Made by a program: the position numbers and the translations under genes | Notes under the pieces: generated by a model | Databases searched by the model: none | Told to the model about the DNA's origin: nothing | The model's input: the letters and a program-made list of their open reading frames with translations, nothing else | Shown: one piece after another, positions 29,001 through 36,728 of the stretch | Layout of the letters: every line of letters starts with the position of its first letter | Numbering within the stretch: the first letter of the stretch is position 1 | Source: an uncultured Alistipes sp. | Lineage (GTDB): Bacteria; Bacteroidota; Bacteroidia; Bacteroidales; Rikenellaceae | Direction of reading: 5' to 3' | DNA length: 64,000 nt | Assembly (NCBI GenBank): GCA_949283205.1 | Contig: CASDSD010000039.1 | Span: 45,029-109,028, forward strand

Positions 29001-29810
29001 CCCGCGGAACAGGCGTATCGACTTTATTCTCAAATCATCTTTGTTACCAGGTCTGTTGGTTGCATTCTCTTTTTCTCTGTTTTCGACTTCATCGGAGGTC
29101 TCCGAATCGGACAAATTGTCAAACGGGAAGTCGGAATAGGGATCCTCCTTTGAGGAGTCGGAATCCGTGTTAGAGTCAGTATCGGAATCGAAGTCGTTTT
29201 CTGAAAATTGGCACTGTCCCTCCGTGTTAAATACCTTCTTCATCAGTTCCGGGAACGCCTTGTCCAAATCCGATTCTTCGGACTGGATGGAGGCTGCGGC
29301 CGCAGTCTTTACCAACAATCGCTTGTCGTCATCGGACGGCCGGAATATGTCCGAAACCGTCTTGTCGATTTCATGAATAACCGTTATTCCTATTTGCCCC
29401 CATACATCTTCCATCAGTTCATAATTGACGATTGTGTAGTTGCACACAAGTAGCATCTCGATCTCGACGTCGGGATGAAGCAGTGCGAGGACGCATTTTG
29501 CCCGCTGCATATCATAGACCGGAGAGACGCGGTAGTCACTTTGTGAAAAATACAACGGCGGTTCGAGTCCGCAACTCTCTTCATCGGCCAACCAGGACTG
29601 GTCCCCTTTGGATGCATCAAAGAAATCGAACTTGACCAACAGGAACGAATTATCCTTGCCGACATATATGACATCAACCGGTTTCCCGAAAAGAGGAGCC
29701 TTGCGGATGGATTCATTGTTATTGAGTCTGTTCAATGCCTCGGACAGGCTCTTGCTGCTGGTTTGATCCAATTCGGACAAAAAAGTCTTGAAATAATTCG
29801 TATCGCTCAT
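26085..29810 (-). CDS. triple AAA+ ATPase (CbbX/SpoVK-type) with acidic linker
   Basis: A 1,241-residue protein of unknown function. Residues 1-195 are an unrecognised alpha/beta domain. About 203-248 is a Ser/Asp/Glu-rich linker, and 258-390 a beta-rich domain. Three CbbX/EccA-like AAA+ modules follow: Walker A GNPGTGKT (450-457) with FIDEAH; GNPGTGKT (726-733) with FIDEAY and a pore-loop-like GQFVGDTEKNT; and GNTGTGKS (1012-1019) with Walker B FIDGD, where Gly replaces the catalytic Glu. Related modules remodel Rubisco (CbbX) or assist type VII secretion (EccA). ATG 29810 is chosen over a TTG three codons earlier. A TAACTTTG element lies 29 bases upstream. G+C is like the core genome, unlike the STAND gene beside it. 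Confidence 0.82.
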   Translation of the reverse strand: MSDTNYFKTFLSELDQTSSKSLSEALNRLNNNESIRKAPLFGKPVDVIYVGKDNSFLLVKFDFFDASKGDQSWLADEESCGLEPPLYFSQSDYRVSPVYDMQRAKCVLALLHPDVEIEMLLVCNYTIVNYELMEDVWGQIGITVIHEIDKTVSDIFRPSDDDKRLLVKTAAAASIQSEESDLDKAFPELMKKVFNTEGQCQFSENDFDSDTDSNTDSDSSKEDPYSDFPFDNLSDSETSDEVENREKENATNRPGNKDDLRIKSIRLFRGPVNSDEGIPQESLWAFDVRRLESVCLAFEAISRLTRCHYGEMSVNLYDETGRLLVHKEVFPSVTHNEYITELFLLCSFDEDETFCWTQGNYVIELKYKDQLIAPVTFHVGKRDVHGYYKSEGSGTTNMPEQPFEMLKSLIGLSQVKEQMATYRDMIRMAIQRRQNGLSVPPVSLHAAFMGNPGTGKTTVARLYGAMLKELGLLSSGHVVYKERSLLTGQNYSSEQELTLQAIQEAQGGVLFIDEAHNLYNPNDPRDPGKNVIQTLLTALSDEQKNDWALLLAGYPDGITRLFSIDQGLSSRIPERNRYYFQDYTADELMQIADSYCIRHNYFLSEDAREALRMKIRHDYRLRDEKFGNARYIATLLQTEILPAMASRLARRNPVSLFDMLTIEREDIPTPHVKDYRGSMRKLYDMVGLGALKKSIEAHLNMVKLMMLRNEQGIETAMPPLHMVFTGNPGTGKTTVASFIGEIYASMGLLSKGDLIYVERKDLVGQFVGDTEKNTEDILNRAKGNVLFIDEAYTLAPKGNEKDYGPRVLEVLLSALDKEPVDMLVIMAGYKEEMEEMLASNRGLRSRIPYTFHFVDYTADELMQIADQVAERSQFRFSPAARRKLRELVESKLAGKDANWGNARYITRLISSQILPAMSSRLAALPAAKQKDRNRLCLICQEDIPSPGDDAAREQKVGFDEAAVGRVLKRLDALVGLEEVKRSIHNFVDVSRYMRSQGGGWMDNEPLRWNFTGNTGTGKSTVAGIMAELLRAMHLLGKGHLVELKAETLYNVSDFKAEELLQKAMKRSEQGLLFIDGDAPVFKHPDSRFNSEVLRFKLSSMTMELPGTYALVIAENEGTPHLLTRSLREGGITAFDHTLHFADYTEEELLAILGKCLQRKRLQLSPEAARHMADYIHSLCANRRLGYANARTMSKLARSIAETALLRISTGDSHGDGTVRLCDVEHYVWKEVDTRRIGYVKP

Positions 29811-29838
29811 GGCTGGCAAATGGGTGGTGTGGTTTTTA

Positions 29839-29846
29839 CAAAGTTA
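29839..29846 (-). promoter_or_regulatory. -7 element upstream of the triple AAA+ gene
   Basis: The minus strand reads TAACTTTG, a perfect TAnnTTTG, 29 bases upstream of the start codon at 29810. No strong -33 TTTG is seen at 19-21 bases. Confidence 0.55.
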
Positions 29847-30069
29847 ACAAAAACAGCCTAATTAAATGCAGAAAGCGGCGGTATATGTGGCATTGATGAA
29901 TTAGTAAAGAAAAGCATATGGATCGAAACAGAGATAATTAAAACGCCTTAACTGAAAAAACGATACGGAAAAAGGCGGAAAGATCGAATTGCGCGTATTT
30001 GTGTCGAAATTGTGCACCCGCCAAAAACGAAACAGCCGACTGCATTGCTGCAAGCGGCTGTCTTTCAAG

Positions 30070-30142
30070 TGGTACCAGGAGGAATCGAACCGCCGACACA
30101 AGGATTTTCAGTCCTTTGCTCTACCAACTGAGCTATGGCACC
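30070..30142 (-). tRNA. tRNA-Phe (GAA)
   Basis: The minus strand folds as a complete cloverleaf: acceptor GGTGCCA / TGGTACC with one G-T pair, D-arm GCTC..GAGC, anticodon stem AAGGA/TCCTT with loop CTGAAAA (anticodon GAA), and T-arm GGCGGTTCGATTCCTCC. The CCA end is not encoded. Its 3' end faces the triple-AAA gene and the AT-rich region. Confidence 0.97.
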
Positions 30143-30626
30143 ATCTTCATCGGTCGGTTTTTTTGATCATCCTCCCGCAGCCTTTCGGCCGTCCGGCAGA
30201 TCTTTCCGACCCGTTGCGAGTGCAAAGGTAAACAAAAAATCTCAACATCCAAACGTTTCGGCAATTTTTTCTGTTTTATCTTTACTGCGGGGCATTGAGG
30301 ATCTTCGCTGTCGGCACGTAGCTTGGCAAACACCAAATCAACACACACCTCAAGGGGATACACATGATTGTACAGCAATGTGGCTGCAGCAGACGTACTA
30401 CGATCGAATTCATGAAATATATCGTCACTATGTTGATTCCGGATGCTTTTGCAGTTGGACCGCAACCTGTTCGACTCTTCATGAAAAAGAAATGCCGCGA
30501 AACCGAAAGTTTCGCGGCATCTTTGTAATACCCTTAATAACCCAATGGCCTGTCATGCCATTTTTTCGGAGACATCGTCCTTTCGCCTTCATGACATGGC
30601 TCTGCCGAAACGTTGCCCCGTCGAAG
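30143..30626. other. intergenic region between two tRNA genes
   Basis: 484 bases between tRNA-Phe and tRNA-Ser. I see no supportable ORF; short frames here match no family and lack promoters. The only strong element is the hairpin at 30492-30520. Confidence 0.5.
30492..30520 (-). terminator. terminator downstream of tRNA-Ser
   Basis: A perfect 12-bp stem (ATGCCGCGAAAC / GTTTCGCGGCAT) with a 5-base loop. On the minus strand it is followed by TTCTTTTTCAT, a reasonable U-run. It lies about 105 bases beyond the 3' end of tRNA-Ser. Confidence 0.75.
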
Positions 30627-30715
30627 CGGAAGGAGGGGGATTCGAACCCCCGGTACCCAAATTCGAGTACGTCAGTTTAGCAAACTGGTGGTTTCAGCCA
30701 CTCACCCATCCTTCC
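30627..30715 (-). tRNA. tRNA-Ser (GCT)
   Basis: A class II tRNA on the minus strand: acceptor GGAAGGA / TCCTTCC with discriminator G, anticodon stem-loop CAGTTTGCTAAACTG (anticodon GCT, reading AGC/AGU), a long variable arm (CGTACTCGAATTTGGGTACC) as expected for serine, and T-loop GGGGGTTCGAATCCCCC. CCA is not encoded. Confidence 0.97.
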
Positions 30716-30933
30716 AAACCGATATTCTCTGAAAGAGTGGTGCAAATGTATGCAAAAAAAACTACAGTGCAAAATAATCGAGCTGTAAAATTTTTGCTGC
30801 CGAGAAATATGGGATTGCAATCACATTGTCCGAGATTTTATTTGTTAAGGTCCTTGGTTCTTGAAGGAGGTCCGTTGTACGGGACGACTAAGACCTTTGG
30901 CGGCCGAATGGATGTAACCGGAATATTAATCGT

Positions 30934-30957
30934 GTTAACGTTAACATTAACGTTAAC
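30934..30957. repeat. GTTAAC-rich inverted repeat
   Basis: GTTAACGTTAA, CA, TTAACGTTAAC: two 11-base arms that are exact inverse complements around a two-base centre, containing four (G/A)TTAAC units. It lies 37 bases upstream of a -7-like element, so it could be a binding site for a dimeric or multimeric regulator. Confidence 0.6.
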
Positions 30958-30994
30958 ATGCCGGCCGCGGTTATGCCGTTTTGTCAAAAAAAGT

Positions 30995-31002
30995 TATATT
31001 TG
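30995..31002 (+). promoter_or_regulatory. -7 element upstream of the DUF5009-like gene
   Basis: TATATTTG matches TAnnTTTG, 90 bases before the ATG at 31093. A TTTG at 30980-30983 is only 11 bases upstream, too close for a normal -33 element, so the promoter call is tentative. Confidence 0.4.
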
Positions 31003-31092
31003 TAATCTGTGTGGATTACGGCACGGTTGAACCTTGTGTGCCGGCTGCCGGAATTGTACGGAATACAATATTTCATTTCATTTTTGAATACC

Positions 31093-32202
31093 ATGAAAAA
31101 CGAACGTCTGATGTCGCTTGACGCTCTGCGCGGATTCGACATGCTATTCATCATGGGCCTGGCCTCGCTGGTGGTGGCCCTCTGTGCCCTGTGGCCCTGC
31201 AGCGTCACCGACGCCATCGCCCGCTCCATGAGCCACGTTGAGTGGAACGGACTGCGTCACCACGACACCATCTTCCCGCTGTTCCTGTTCCTGGCAGGGG
31301 TGTCGTTCCCCTTCTCACTGGCCAAGCAGCGCGAGTCGGGACGTACGCGCGGGCAGATCTATCTGAAGATCGTGCGCCGCGGCGTGCTGCTGGTATTGTT
31401 CGGACTCATATATAACGGGCTCTTCACGCTCGACTTCTCGGGCCTGCGCTGCGCCAGCGTGCTGGGACGCATCGGTATAGCGTGGATGGTGGCGGCCCTG
31501 TTGTATGTCAACTTCGGCGCGCGCACGCGTGCCGTGATCTCGGTCGTGATACTTGTGGGCTACGCCCTGCTGTCGAAATATGTGGGTGCGCCGGATGTGC
31601 CCGGAGCCGACCCGTTGAGCCGTGAGGGGTGCCTCGTGGGATATGTCGACCGTTGCCTGCTGCCGGGACGCCTGCTCTATGACGGGGGGCGCTTCGATCC
31701 CGAGGGACTGTTGTCGGCGCTGCCGGCGGTGGTTACGGCCCTGCTCGGCATGTTTACGGGAGAACTCATACGTCTGCCCGAGGAGCGAATGTCGGGAGGC
31801 CGCAAGACTCTGTGGATGCTGGCCGGGGCTGTGGTGCTGGCCGTGGCGGCAATCGCGGGCAACGGCTTCGTGCCTGTGAACAAGATGCTGTGGTCGAGTA
31901 CCTTCGTATGTGCCGTGGGAGCCTATTCGCTGGCCATGATGGCGCTCTTCTACTATGTGATCGACGTGCGCGGGCACAAGGGGTGGACGCTCTTCTTCCG
32001 CGTGGTCGGAATGAATTCGATAACGATTTACATGGCGCAGCGGATCATCGGTTTCGGCGGCATCTCGGATTTCTTCCTCGGGGGTGTTGCGGGGCTGTGT
32101 CCCGAGCAGATCGCGGCGGTGATCACCTCGGCGGGATATGTGGCCGTATGCTGGCTGTTCCTCTATTTCCTCTACCGGAAGCAGGTATTCCTGAAGATAT
32201 GA
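31093..32202 (+). CDS. DUF5009 / heparan-alpha-glucosaminide N-acetyltransferase-like membrane protein
   Basis: A 369-residue polytopic inner-membrane protein of the acyltransferase group related to lysosomal HGSNAT. The N-terminus MSLDALRGFDMLFIMG is the family signature. The first loop has HDTIFPLFLFLAGVSFPFS (about 56-74), carrying the conserved histidine thought to take part in acetyl transfer. About ten hydrophobic segments follow, ending in WLFLYFLYRKQVFLKI. In Bacteroidetes these proteins are often linked to glycan metabolism; the acceptor here is unknown. ATG 31093 directly precedes the signature; the longer upstream frame is non-coding in appearance. Confidence 0.85.
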   Translation: MKNERLMSLDALRGFDMLFIMGLASLVVALCALWPCSVTDAIARSMSHVEWNGLRHHDTIFPLFLFLAGVSFPFSLAKQRESGRTRGQIYLKIVRRGVLLVLFGLIYNGLFTLDFSGLRCASVLGRIGIAWMVAALLYVNFGARTRAVISVVILVGYALLSKYVGAPDVPGADPLSREGCLVGYVDRCLLPGRLLYDGGRFDPEGLLSALPAVVTALLGMFTGELIRLPEERMSGGRKTLWMLAGAVVLAVAAIAGNGFVPVNKMLWSSTFVCAVGAYSLAMMALFYYVIDVRGHKGWTLFFRVVGMNSITIYMAQRIIGFGGISDFFLGGVAGLCPEQIAAVITSAGYVAVCWLFLYFLYRKQVFLKI

Positions 32203-32244
32203 TTATGTGTGCCGCGTGCCGATACGCCATTTGCATTTTTTTTG

Positions 32245-32252
32245 TATTTTTG
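32245..32252 (+). promoter_or_regulatory. -7 element upstream of sufB
   Basis: TATTTTTG matches TAnnTTTG. Transcription would begin about 32257-32260, only a few bases before the ATG at 32263. That favours the second in-frame ATG (32272), or a nearly leaderless mRNA. Confidence 0.45.
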
Positions 32253-32262
32253 CCGATCATAA

Positions 32263-33717
32263 ATGGTTTTTATGGCTGACAAGGAGAGAGAATTGATCGA
32301 GGATATCGAACGCGGCGAATACAAGTACGGCTTTACGTCGGATATCGACACCGATACCATAGGCCGCGGCCTCGACGAAGATGTCATACGCCTCATATCG
32401 GAGAAGAAGGGCGAGCCCGAGTGGATGCTCGAGCGGCGCCTGAAGGCATATCGCCATTGGCTGACGATGAAGCTCCCGACGTGGGCGCATCTCGATATTC
32501 CCGAAATAGATTTTCAGGACATAATATATTATGCGGCGCCGAAGCCCCGCAGGAAGCTCGGCTCGATGGATGAGGTCGACCCCGAGCTCAAACGCACGTT
32601 CGACCGTCTGGGCATTCCGCTCGAGGAGCAGATGGCTCTTGCGGGCGTTGCGGTGGATGCCGTCATGGATTCGGTGTCGGTAAAGACCACCTTCCGCGAG
32701 ACGCTGGCCGAGAAGGGCATAATCTTCTGCTCGATCTCGGAGGCCATACGCGAGTACCCCGACCTGGTGAAACGGTACCTGGGGTCGGTTGTGCCATATA
32801 CCGACAACTTCTATGCGGCGCTGAATGCGGCGGTCTTCTCCGACGGGTCGTTCTGCTACGTCCCGAAGGGGGTGCGCTGCCCGATGGAGCTGTCGACATA
32901 CTTCCGCATCAATGCCGAGGGGACGGGACAGTTCGAGCGCACGCTGCTGGTTGCCGACGAGGGCGCCTATGTGAGCTACCTTGAAGGTTGCACGGCACCG
33001 CGGCGCGACGAGAACCAGCTCCATGCCGCCGTGGTGGAGATCGTCGTCGAGCGCGATGCCGAGGTGAAGTACTCTACGGTGCAGAACTGGTACCCTGGCG
33101 ACAAGGATGGGCGCGGCGGAATATACAACTTCGTCACCAAGCGAGGCCTCTGCCGCGAGAATGCGCACCTGTCGTGGACGCAGGTCGAGACCGGCTCGGC
33201 CATAACGTGGAAATACCCGAGCTGCGTGCTTCAGGGCGACAACGCGGTGGGTGAGTTCTACTCGGTGGCCATGACGAACAACTTCCAGCAGGCCGATACG
33301 GGTACCAAGATGATACATGTGGGACGCAACACGCGCAGCCGCATCGTCTCGAAGGGTATCTCGGCGGGCCGCAGCCAGAACGCCTACCGCGGTCTGGTGC
33401 GTGTGGCCAAGGGTGCGGACAATGCCCGCAACTACTCGCAGTGCGATTCGCTTCTGATAGGTGACCGGTGCGGGGCGCATACCTTCCCCGTGATCGACTC
33501 GCGCAATGCGTCGGCGGTGGTGGAGCATGAGGCCACGACATCGAAGATATCGGAGGAGCAGCTCTTCTACTGCAACCAGCGCGGCCTCTCGACGGAGGAT
33601 GCCGTGGGCCTTATCGTGAACGGCTATGCCAAGGAGGTGCTGGCAAAGCTGCCGATGGAGTTTGCCGTCGAGGCGCAGAAGCTGCTGGCCATAAGTCTCG
33701 AAGGCTCGGTCGGATGA
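32263..33717 (+). CDS. sufB: Fe-S cluster assembly scaffold SufB
   Basis: Subunit of the SufBCD scaffold on which Fe-S clusters are built. The 484-residue product has the SufB family pattern: [18 protein letters not shown] (about 204-221), [40 protein letters not shown], and near the C-terminus [18 protein letters not shown] plus EHEATTSKI. It is the first gene of sufBCDS. The start may be ATG 32263 (MVFMADKE) or ATG 32272 (MADKE); the closeness of the -7 element to 32263 makes the second plausible. Confidence 0.96.
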   Translation: MVFMADKERELIEDIERGEYKYGFTSDIDTDTIGRGLDEDVIRLISEKKGEPEWMLERRLKAYRHWLTMKLPTWAHLDIPEIDFQDIIYYAAPKPRRKLGSMDEVDPELKRTFDRLGIPLEEQMALAGVAVDAVMDSVSVKTTFRETLAEKGIIFCSISEAIREYPDLVKRYLGSVVPYTDNFYAALNAAVFSDGSFCYVPKGVRCPMELSTYFRINAEGTGQFERTLLVADEGAYVSYLEGCTAPRRDENQLHAAVVEIVVERDAEVKYSTVQNWYPGDKDGRGGIYNFVTKRGLCRENAHLSWTQVETGSAITWKYPSCVLQGDNAVGEFYSVAMTNNFQQADTGTKMIHVGRNTRSRIVSKGISAGRSQNAYRGLVRVAKGADNARNYSQCDSLLIGDRCGAHTFPVIDSRNASAVVEHEATTSKISEEQLFYCNQRGLSTEDAVGLIVNGYAKEVLAKLPMEFAVEAQKLLAISLEGSVG

Positions 33718-33813
33718 TTCGGCGCACGGAATATCGGGCTTTTGCGCCATATGGCCGTTTTGGTGTAAAGGTTGTCCGAAAATTGTGAAATGTAAAAAAT
33801 TGACGAAAAAGAT

Positions 33814-34566
33814 ATGTTGAGTGTAAAGAATCTGCACGCCTCGGTCGAGGGCAAGGAGATACTTCGGGGCATAGATCTCGAGGTGCGTGCCGGCGAGGTG
33901 CATGCGATAATGGGCCCCAACGGTTCGGGCAAGAGTACGCTGGCGTCGGTGCTGGCGGGGAATCCGAAATATACCGTTACGGAGGGCTCGGTCGAGTTTC
34001 TGGGGCGCGATCTGTTGAGCATGCCCGTCGAGGAGCGTGCATGTCTGGGACTGTTTCTCGGTTTCCAGTATCCGGTGGAGATACCGGGTGTGACGATGGC
34101 CAACTTCATGAAGATGGCCGTGAACGAGCAGCGCAGGTACCGCGGTGAGGAGCCATTGAAGGCGAACGAGTTCCTGCGCCTGATGCGCGAGAAGAGCGCC
34201 GTGGTGGAGCTCGACTCGAAACTGACGGGGCGCGCCGTGAACGAGGGTTTCTCGGGCGGCGAGAAGAAGAAGAACGAGATCTTCCAGATGGCGATGCTCG
34301 ACCCCAAGCTGGCGGTGCTGGACGAGACCGACTCGGGCCTCGACATAGACGCCCTGCGCATCGTGGCCACGGGCGTGACCAAACTGCATACGAAGGATAA
34401 CGCCACGGTGGTCATAACGCACTACCAGCGCCTGCTGGATTACATCGTGCCCGACGTGGTGCATGTGCTCTACAAGGGCCGCATAATATATTCGGGAGAC
34501 AAGACCCTGGCGCAGAAACTCGAGCGCGAGGGTTACGACTGGCTCATAAACGACTACAAGGAATGA
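33814..34566 (+). CDS. sufC: Fe-S cluster assembly ATPase SufC
   Basis: ABC-type ATPase that drives conformational change in the SufBCD complex. A 250-residue cytoplasmic protein with Walker A GPNGSGKST (about 34-42), the SUF-specific SGGEKKKNEIFQM signature and Walker B LAVLDETDSGLDIDAL. It has no membrane segments. It is separated from sufB by 96 bases. Its stop overlaps the sufD start (ATGA), so the two are translationally coupled. Confidence 0.97.
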   Translation: MLSVKNLHASVEGKEILRGIDLEVRAGEVHAIMGPNGSGKSTLASVLAGNPKYTVTEGSVEFLGRDLLSMPVEERACLGLFLGFQYPVEIPGVTMANFMKMAVNEQRRYRGEEPLKANEFLRLMREKSAVVELDSKLTGRAVNEGFSGGEKKKNEIFQMAMLDPKLAVLDETDSGLDIDALRIVATGVTKLHTKDNATVVITHYQRLLDYIVPDVVHVLYKGRIIYSGDKTLAQKLEREGYDWLINDYKE

Positions 34567-35342
34567 GACTGCTCGAATACATAGCGCGCGGCGATGCCGG
34601 CGAGGCGGAGATCATGTTGAACCCTTCGTCGCACGAGGTGCGTCGTGTCGAGGCCGGCGGCCGCCTGTCGCTGGTCGTGGTGCACACCGATGCAGGGACC
34701 GCGTCGCTGGAGATAGAGCTCGGCGAGGGAGCGTCGCTGCACCTTGTGGAGGCCTTTTGCGGCGGTGCCGTATCGAAGTGCCGGATACGTCAGGCGGCGT
34801 CGAGCCGCTGCGACATTACGTCGGTGGTGACGGGGGCGGCCGAGGCGGACTATGCGGTGGACCTCGACGGCACGGATGCCGGGAACAATCTTCGCGGGGC
34901 CTTCCTTGCGGGAGGTGCGGAGCGCGTGCGCTTCGGGCTGCGGGTGTCGCACAACGTACCGCGCTGCACGAGCAACTCGCTTGTCAAGGGCGTTGCCGGA
35001 GGCAGCGCCGAGTGCGAGTTCAACGGTCTGGTATATGTTGCGCAGGATGCGCAGCAGACCGACGCGCGGCAGACGAGCCGCAATATTGTTCTGGGCGGAG
35101 CGGCACGTATCGTGACGAAACCCCAGCTCGAGATATATGCCGACGACGTGAAGTGTTCGCACGGCGCCACGGTGGGGCAGCTCGACGATGACGCCATCCT
35201 CTACATGCGCCAGCGCGGCCTTTCGGAGGCGCAGGCGCGGCGGCTGCAGATCGAGGGCTTCGTGCGCGACATAGTGTCGCAGGCGGGGACTTTGGGCGAT
35301 GCGTTGGCGGAGGAGCTGACGGCAAAACTGGAGGAGTTGTAG
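34563..35342 (+). CDS. sufD: SufD, short form
   Basis: Partner of SufB in the scaffold complex. The C-terminal part is clearly SufD-like: QTSRNIVLGGAARIVTKPQLE, then DDVKCSHGATVGQLDDDAI with the conserved Cys and His near residues 199-201, then YMRQRGLSEAQARR. The protein is only 259 residues, while many SufD proteins have 400 or more. The N-terminal helical region is essentially missing and the beta-helix core starts almost at once. The gene overlaps sufC by 4 bases, so no longer start is available. Its position between sufC and sufS supports the call. Confidence 0.9.
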   Translation: MRLLEYIARGDAGEAEIMLNPSSHEVRRVEAGGRLSLVVVHTDAGTASLEIELGEGASLHLVEAFCGGAVSKCRIRQAASSRCDITSVVTGAAEADYAVDLDGTDAGNNLRGAFLAGGAERVRFGLRVSHNVPRCTSNSLVKGVAGGSAECEFNGLVYVAQDAQQTDARQTSRNIVLGGAARIVTKPQLEIYADDVKCSHGATVGQLDDDAILYMRQRGLSEAQARRLQIEGFVRDIVSQAGTLGDALAEELTAKLEEL

Positions 35343-35343
35343 A

Positions 35344-36561
35344 ATGTTCGACGTAGATAAGATACGCAGGGATTTTCCCATTCTGGCAAGCGAGGTGAAC
35401 GGCCGGCCGCTGGTATATCTCGACAGCGGCGCCACGGCTCAGAAACCCGAGTGCGTGCTGCGCTGTGTGGACGAGATGTACCGTACGCTCAATGCCAACA
35501 TACACCGCGGGGTGCACTTCATGGCCGAGCAGGCTACCGAACGTTACGAGCAGGCACGCGAGACGGTGCGGGCCTTTATCGGGGCGGCGGCACGCGAGGA
35601 GGTGGTCTTCACGGCGGGGGCGACGGCGTCGCTCAACACCGTGGCCTATGCGTGGGGCGAGCGGTTCCTGCACGAAGGCGACAACATCGTGGTGAGCGAG
35701 ATGGAGCACCACTCGAACCTGGTGCCGTGGCAGTTTGTGGCCGAGCGCAAGGGGGCGACGCTGCGCATGCTTCCCTTCGACGACGAGGGGCGGCTGATGA
35801 CGGAGCGGCTGGACGACCTTATAGACTCGCGCACGCGCATGGTTGCCGTGACGCAGGCTTCGAACACGCTGGGAACGCGTCCCGACCTGCGGCCCGTGAT
35901 CGAGCGGGCGCATGCGGCGGGGGCGCTGGTCACCGTGGACGGATGCCAGGGCATTGTTCACGGCGGTGTCGACGTCGGTGCGCTGGGGTGCGATTTCTAT
36001 GCCTTCTCGGGGCACAAGCTGTACGGGCCTACGGGTATCGGCGTGCTGTACGGGCGGCGCGAGCTGCTGGAGGCTATGCCTCCGTTCCTCTGCGGCGGGG
36101 ATATGGTGGACCGCGTGTCGTTCGCGGGTACGACCTATGCGCCGCTGCCGCTGAAGTTCGAGGCAGGCACGGCCAACTTCGTCGGTGCCGTGGGGCTGGG
36201 TGAGGCCGTGCGGTACGTGCAGTCGCTCGATGCCGCCGAGGTTGAGGCGTACGAAAGGTCGCTGGCCGACTATGCCGCCGGGGTCCTTGGTGAGATAGAG
36301 GGACTGCGCATATACGGGACGACGGAGGACAAGTCTCCGATAATATCGTTCAACGTCGAGGGCGTGCACCACTACGACATGGGCATGATCCTCGACAAGC
36401 TGGGCATCGCCGTACGTACGGGGCACCATTGCGCCGAGCCGGTGATGGACCACTACGGCGTGACGGGCATGTGCCGCGCCTCGCTGGCCATGTACAACAC
36501 GCGCGCGGAGATCGACGCGCTTGCGGCCGGTGTGCGGCGTGCGGTGCGGATGCTGCGGTAG
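35344..36561 (+). CDS. sufS: cysteine desulfurase SufS
   Basis: PLP enzyme that takes sulfur from cysteine for cluster assembly. The 405-residue product starts VDKIRRDFPILASEVNGRPL, typical of group II desulfurases. It has the PLP-binding Lys225 in SGHKLYGPTGIGVLYG and the catalytic Cys363 in RTGHHCAEPVM. It directly follows sufD (1-base gap). No sufE or sufU follows: the next gene is tmk after 167 bases. The sulfur-transfer partner must be elsewhere, or SufS acts directly on SufBCD. Confidence 0.96.
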   Translation: MFDVDKIRRDFPILASEVNGRPLVYLDSGATAQKPECVLRCVDEMYRTLNANIHRGVHFMAEQATERYEQARETVRAFIGAAAREEVVFTAGATASLNTVAYAWGERFLHEGDNIVVSEMEHHSNLVPWQFVAERKGATLRMLPFDDEGRLMTERLDDLIDSRTRMVAVTQASNTLGTRPDLRPVIERAHAAGALVTVDGCQGIVHGGVDVGALGCDFYAFSGHKLYGPTGIGVLYGRRELLEAMPPFLCGGDMVDRVSFAGTTYAPLPLKFEAGTANFVGAVGLGEAVRYVQSLDAAEVEAYERSLADYAAGVLGEIEGLRIYGTTEDKSPIISFNVEGVHHYDMGMILDKLGIAVRTGHHCAEPVMDHYGVTGMCRASLAMYNTRAEIDALAAGVRRAVRMLR

Positions 36562-36728
36562 GGCGTTGCCGTCTGACGCATGCCGCCGGAAACAGGGTTG
36601 GAGAGTCGGATACCGAATGGCGATGCGTATGATTGTACCGGAATGGAGCGGTCGGGTGTTTCCGACTGTCCGAGGCGGCCGTGTGACGACCTGCGGAATA
36701 AGTATAATACCAAACGAAAAAACAGTAC

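Larger units (their letters stand above)
30716..31092. other. upstream region of the acyltransferase-like membrane gene
   Basis: 377 bases without a supportable gene. It contains the GTTAAC inverted repeat (30934-30957) and a -7-like TATATTTG (30995-31002). AT-rich patches occur around 30750-30850, but I find no IS or phage signature. Confidence 0.45.

Noticed and set aside
30060-30080. Attachment-site repeat of the tRNA-Phe 3' end elsewhere in the window
   Set aside because: I compared it by eye with the left border; the best match (AATCGAA near 19676) is only 7 bases, which is chance level.
30282-30482. Small minus-strand frame between the two tRNA genes
   Set aside because: No promoter, odd Cys/Ile/Pro composition and no recognisable family; it probably arises by chance.
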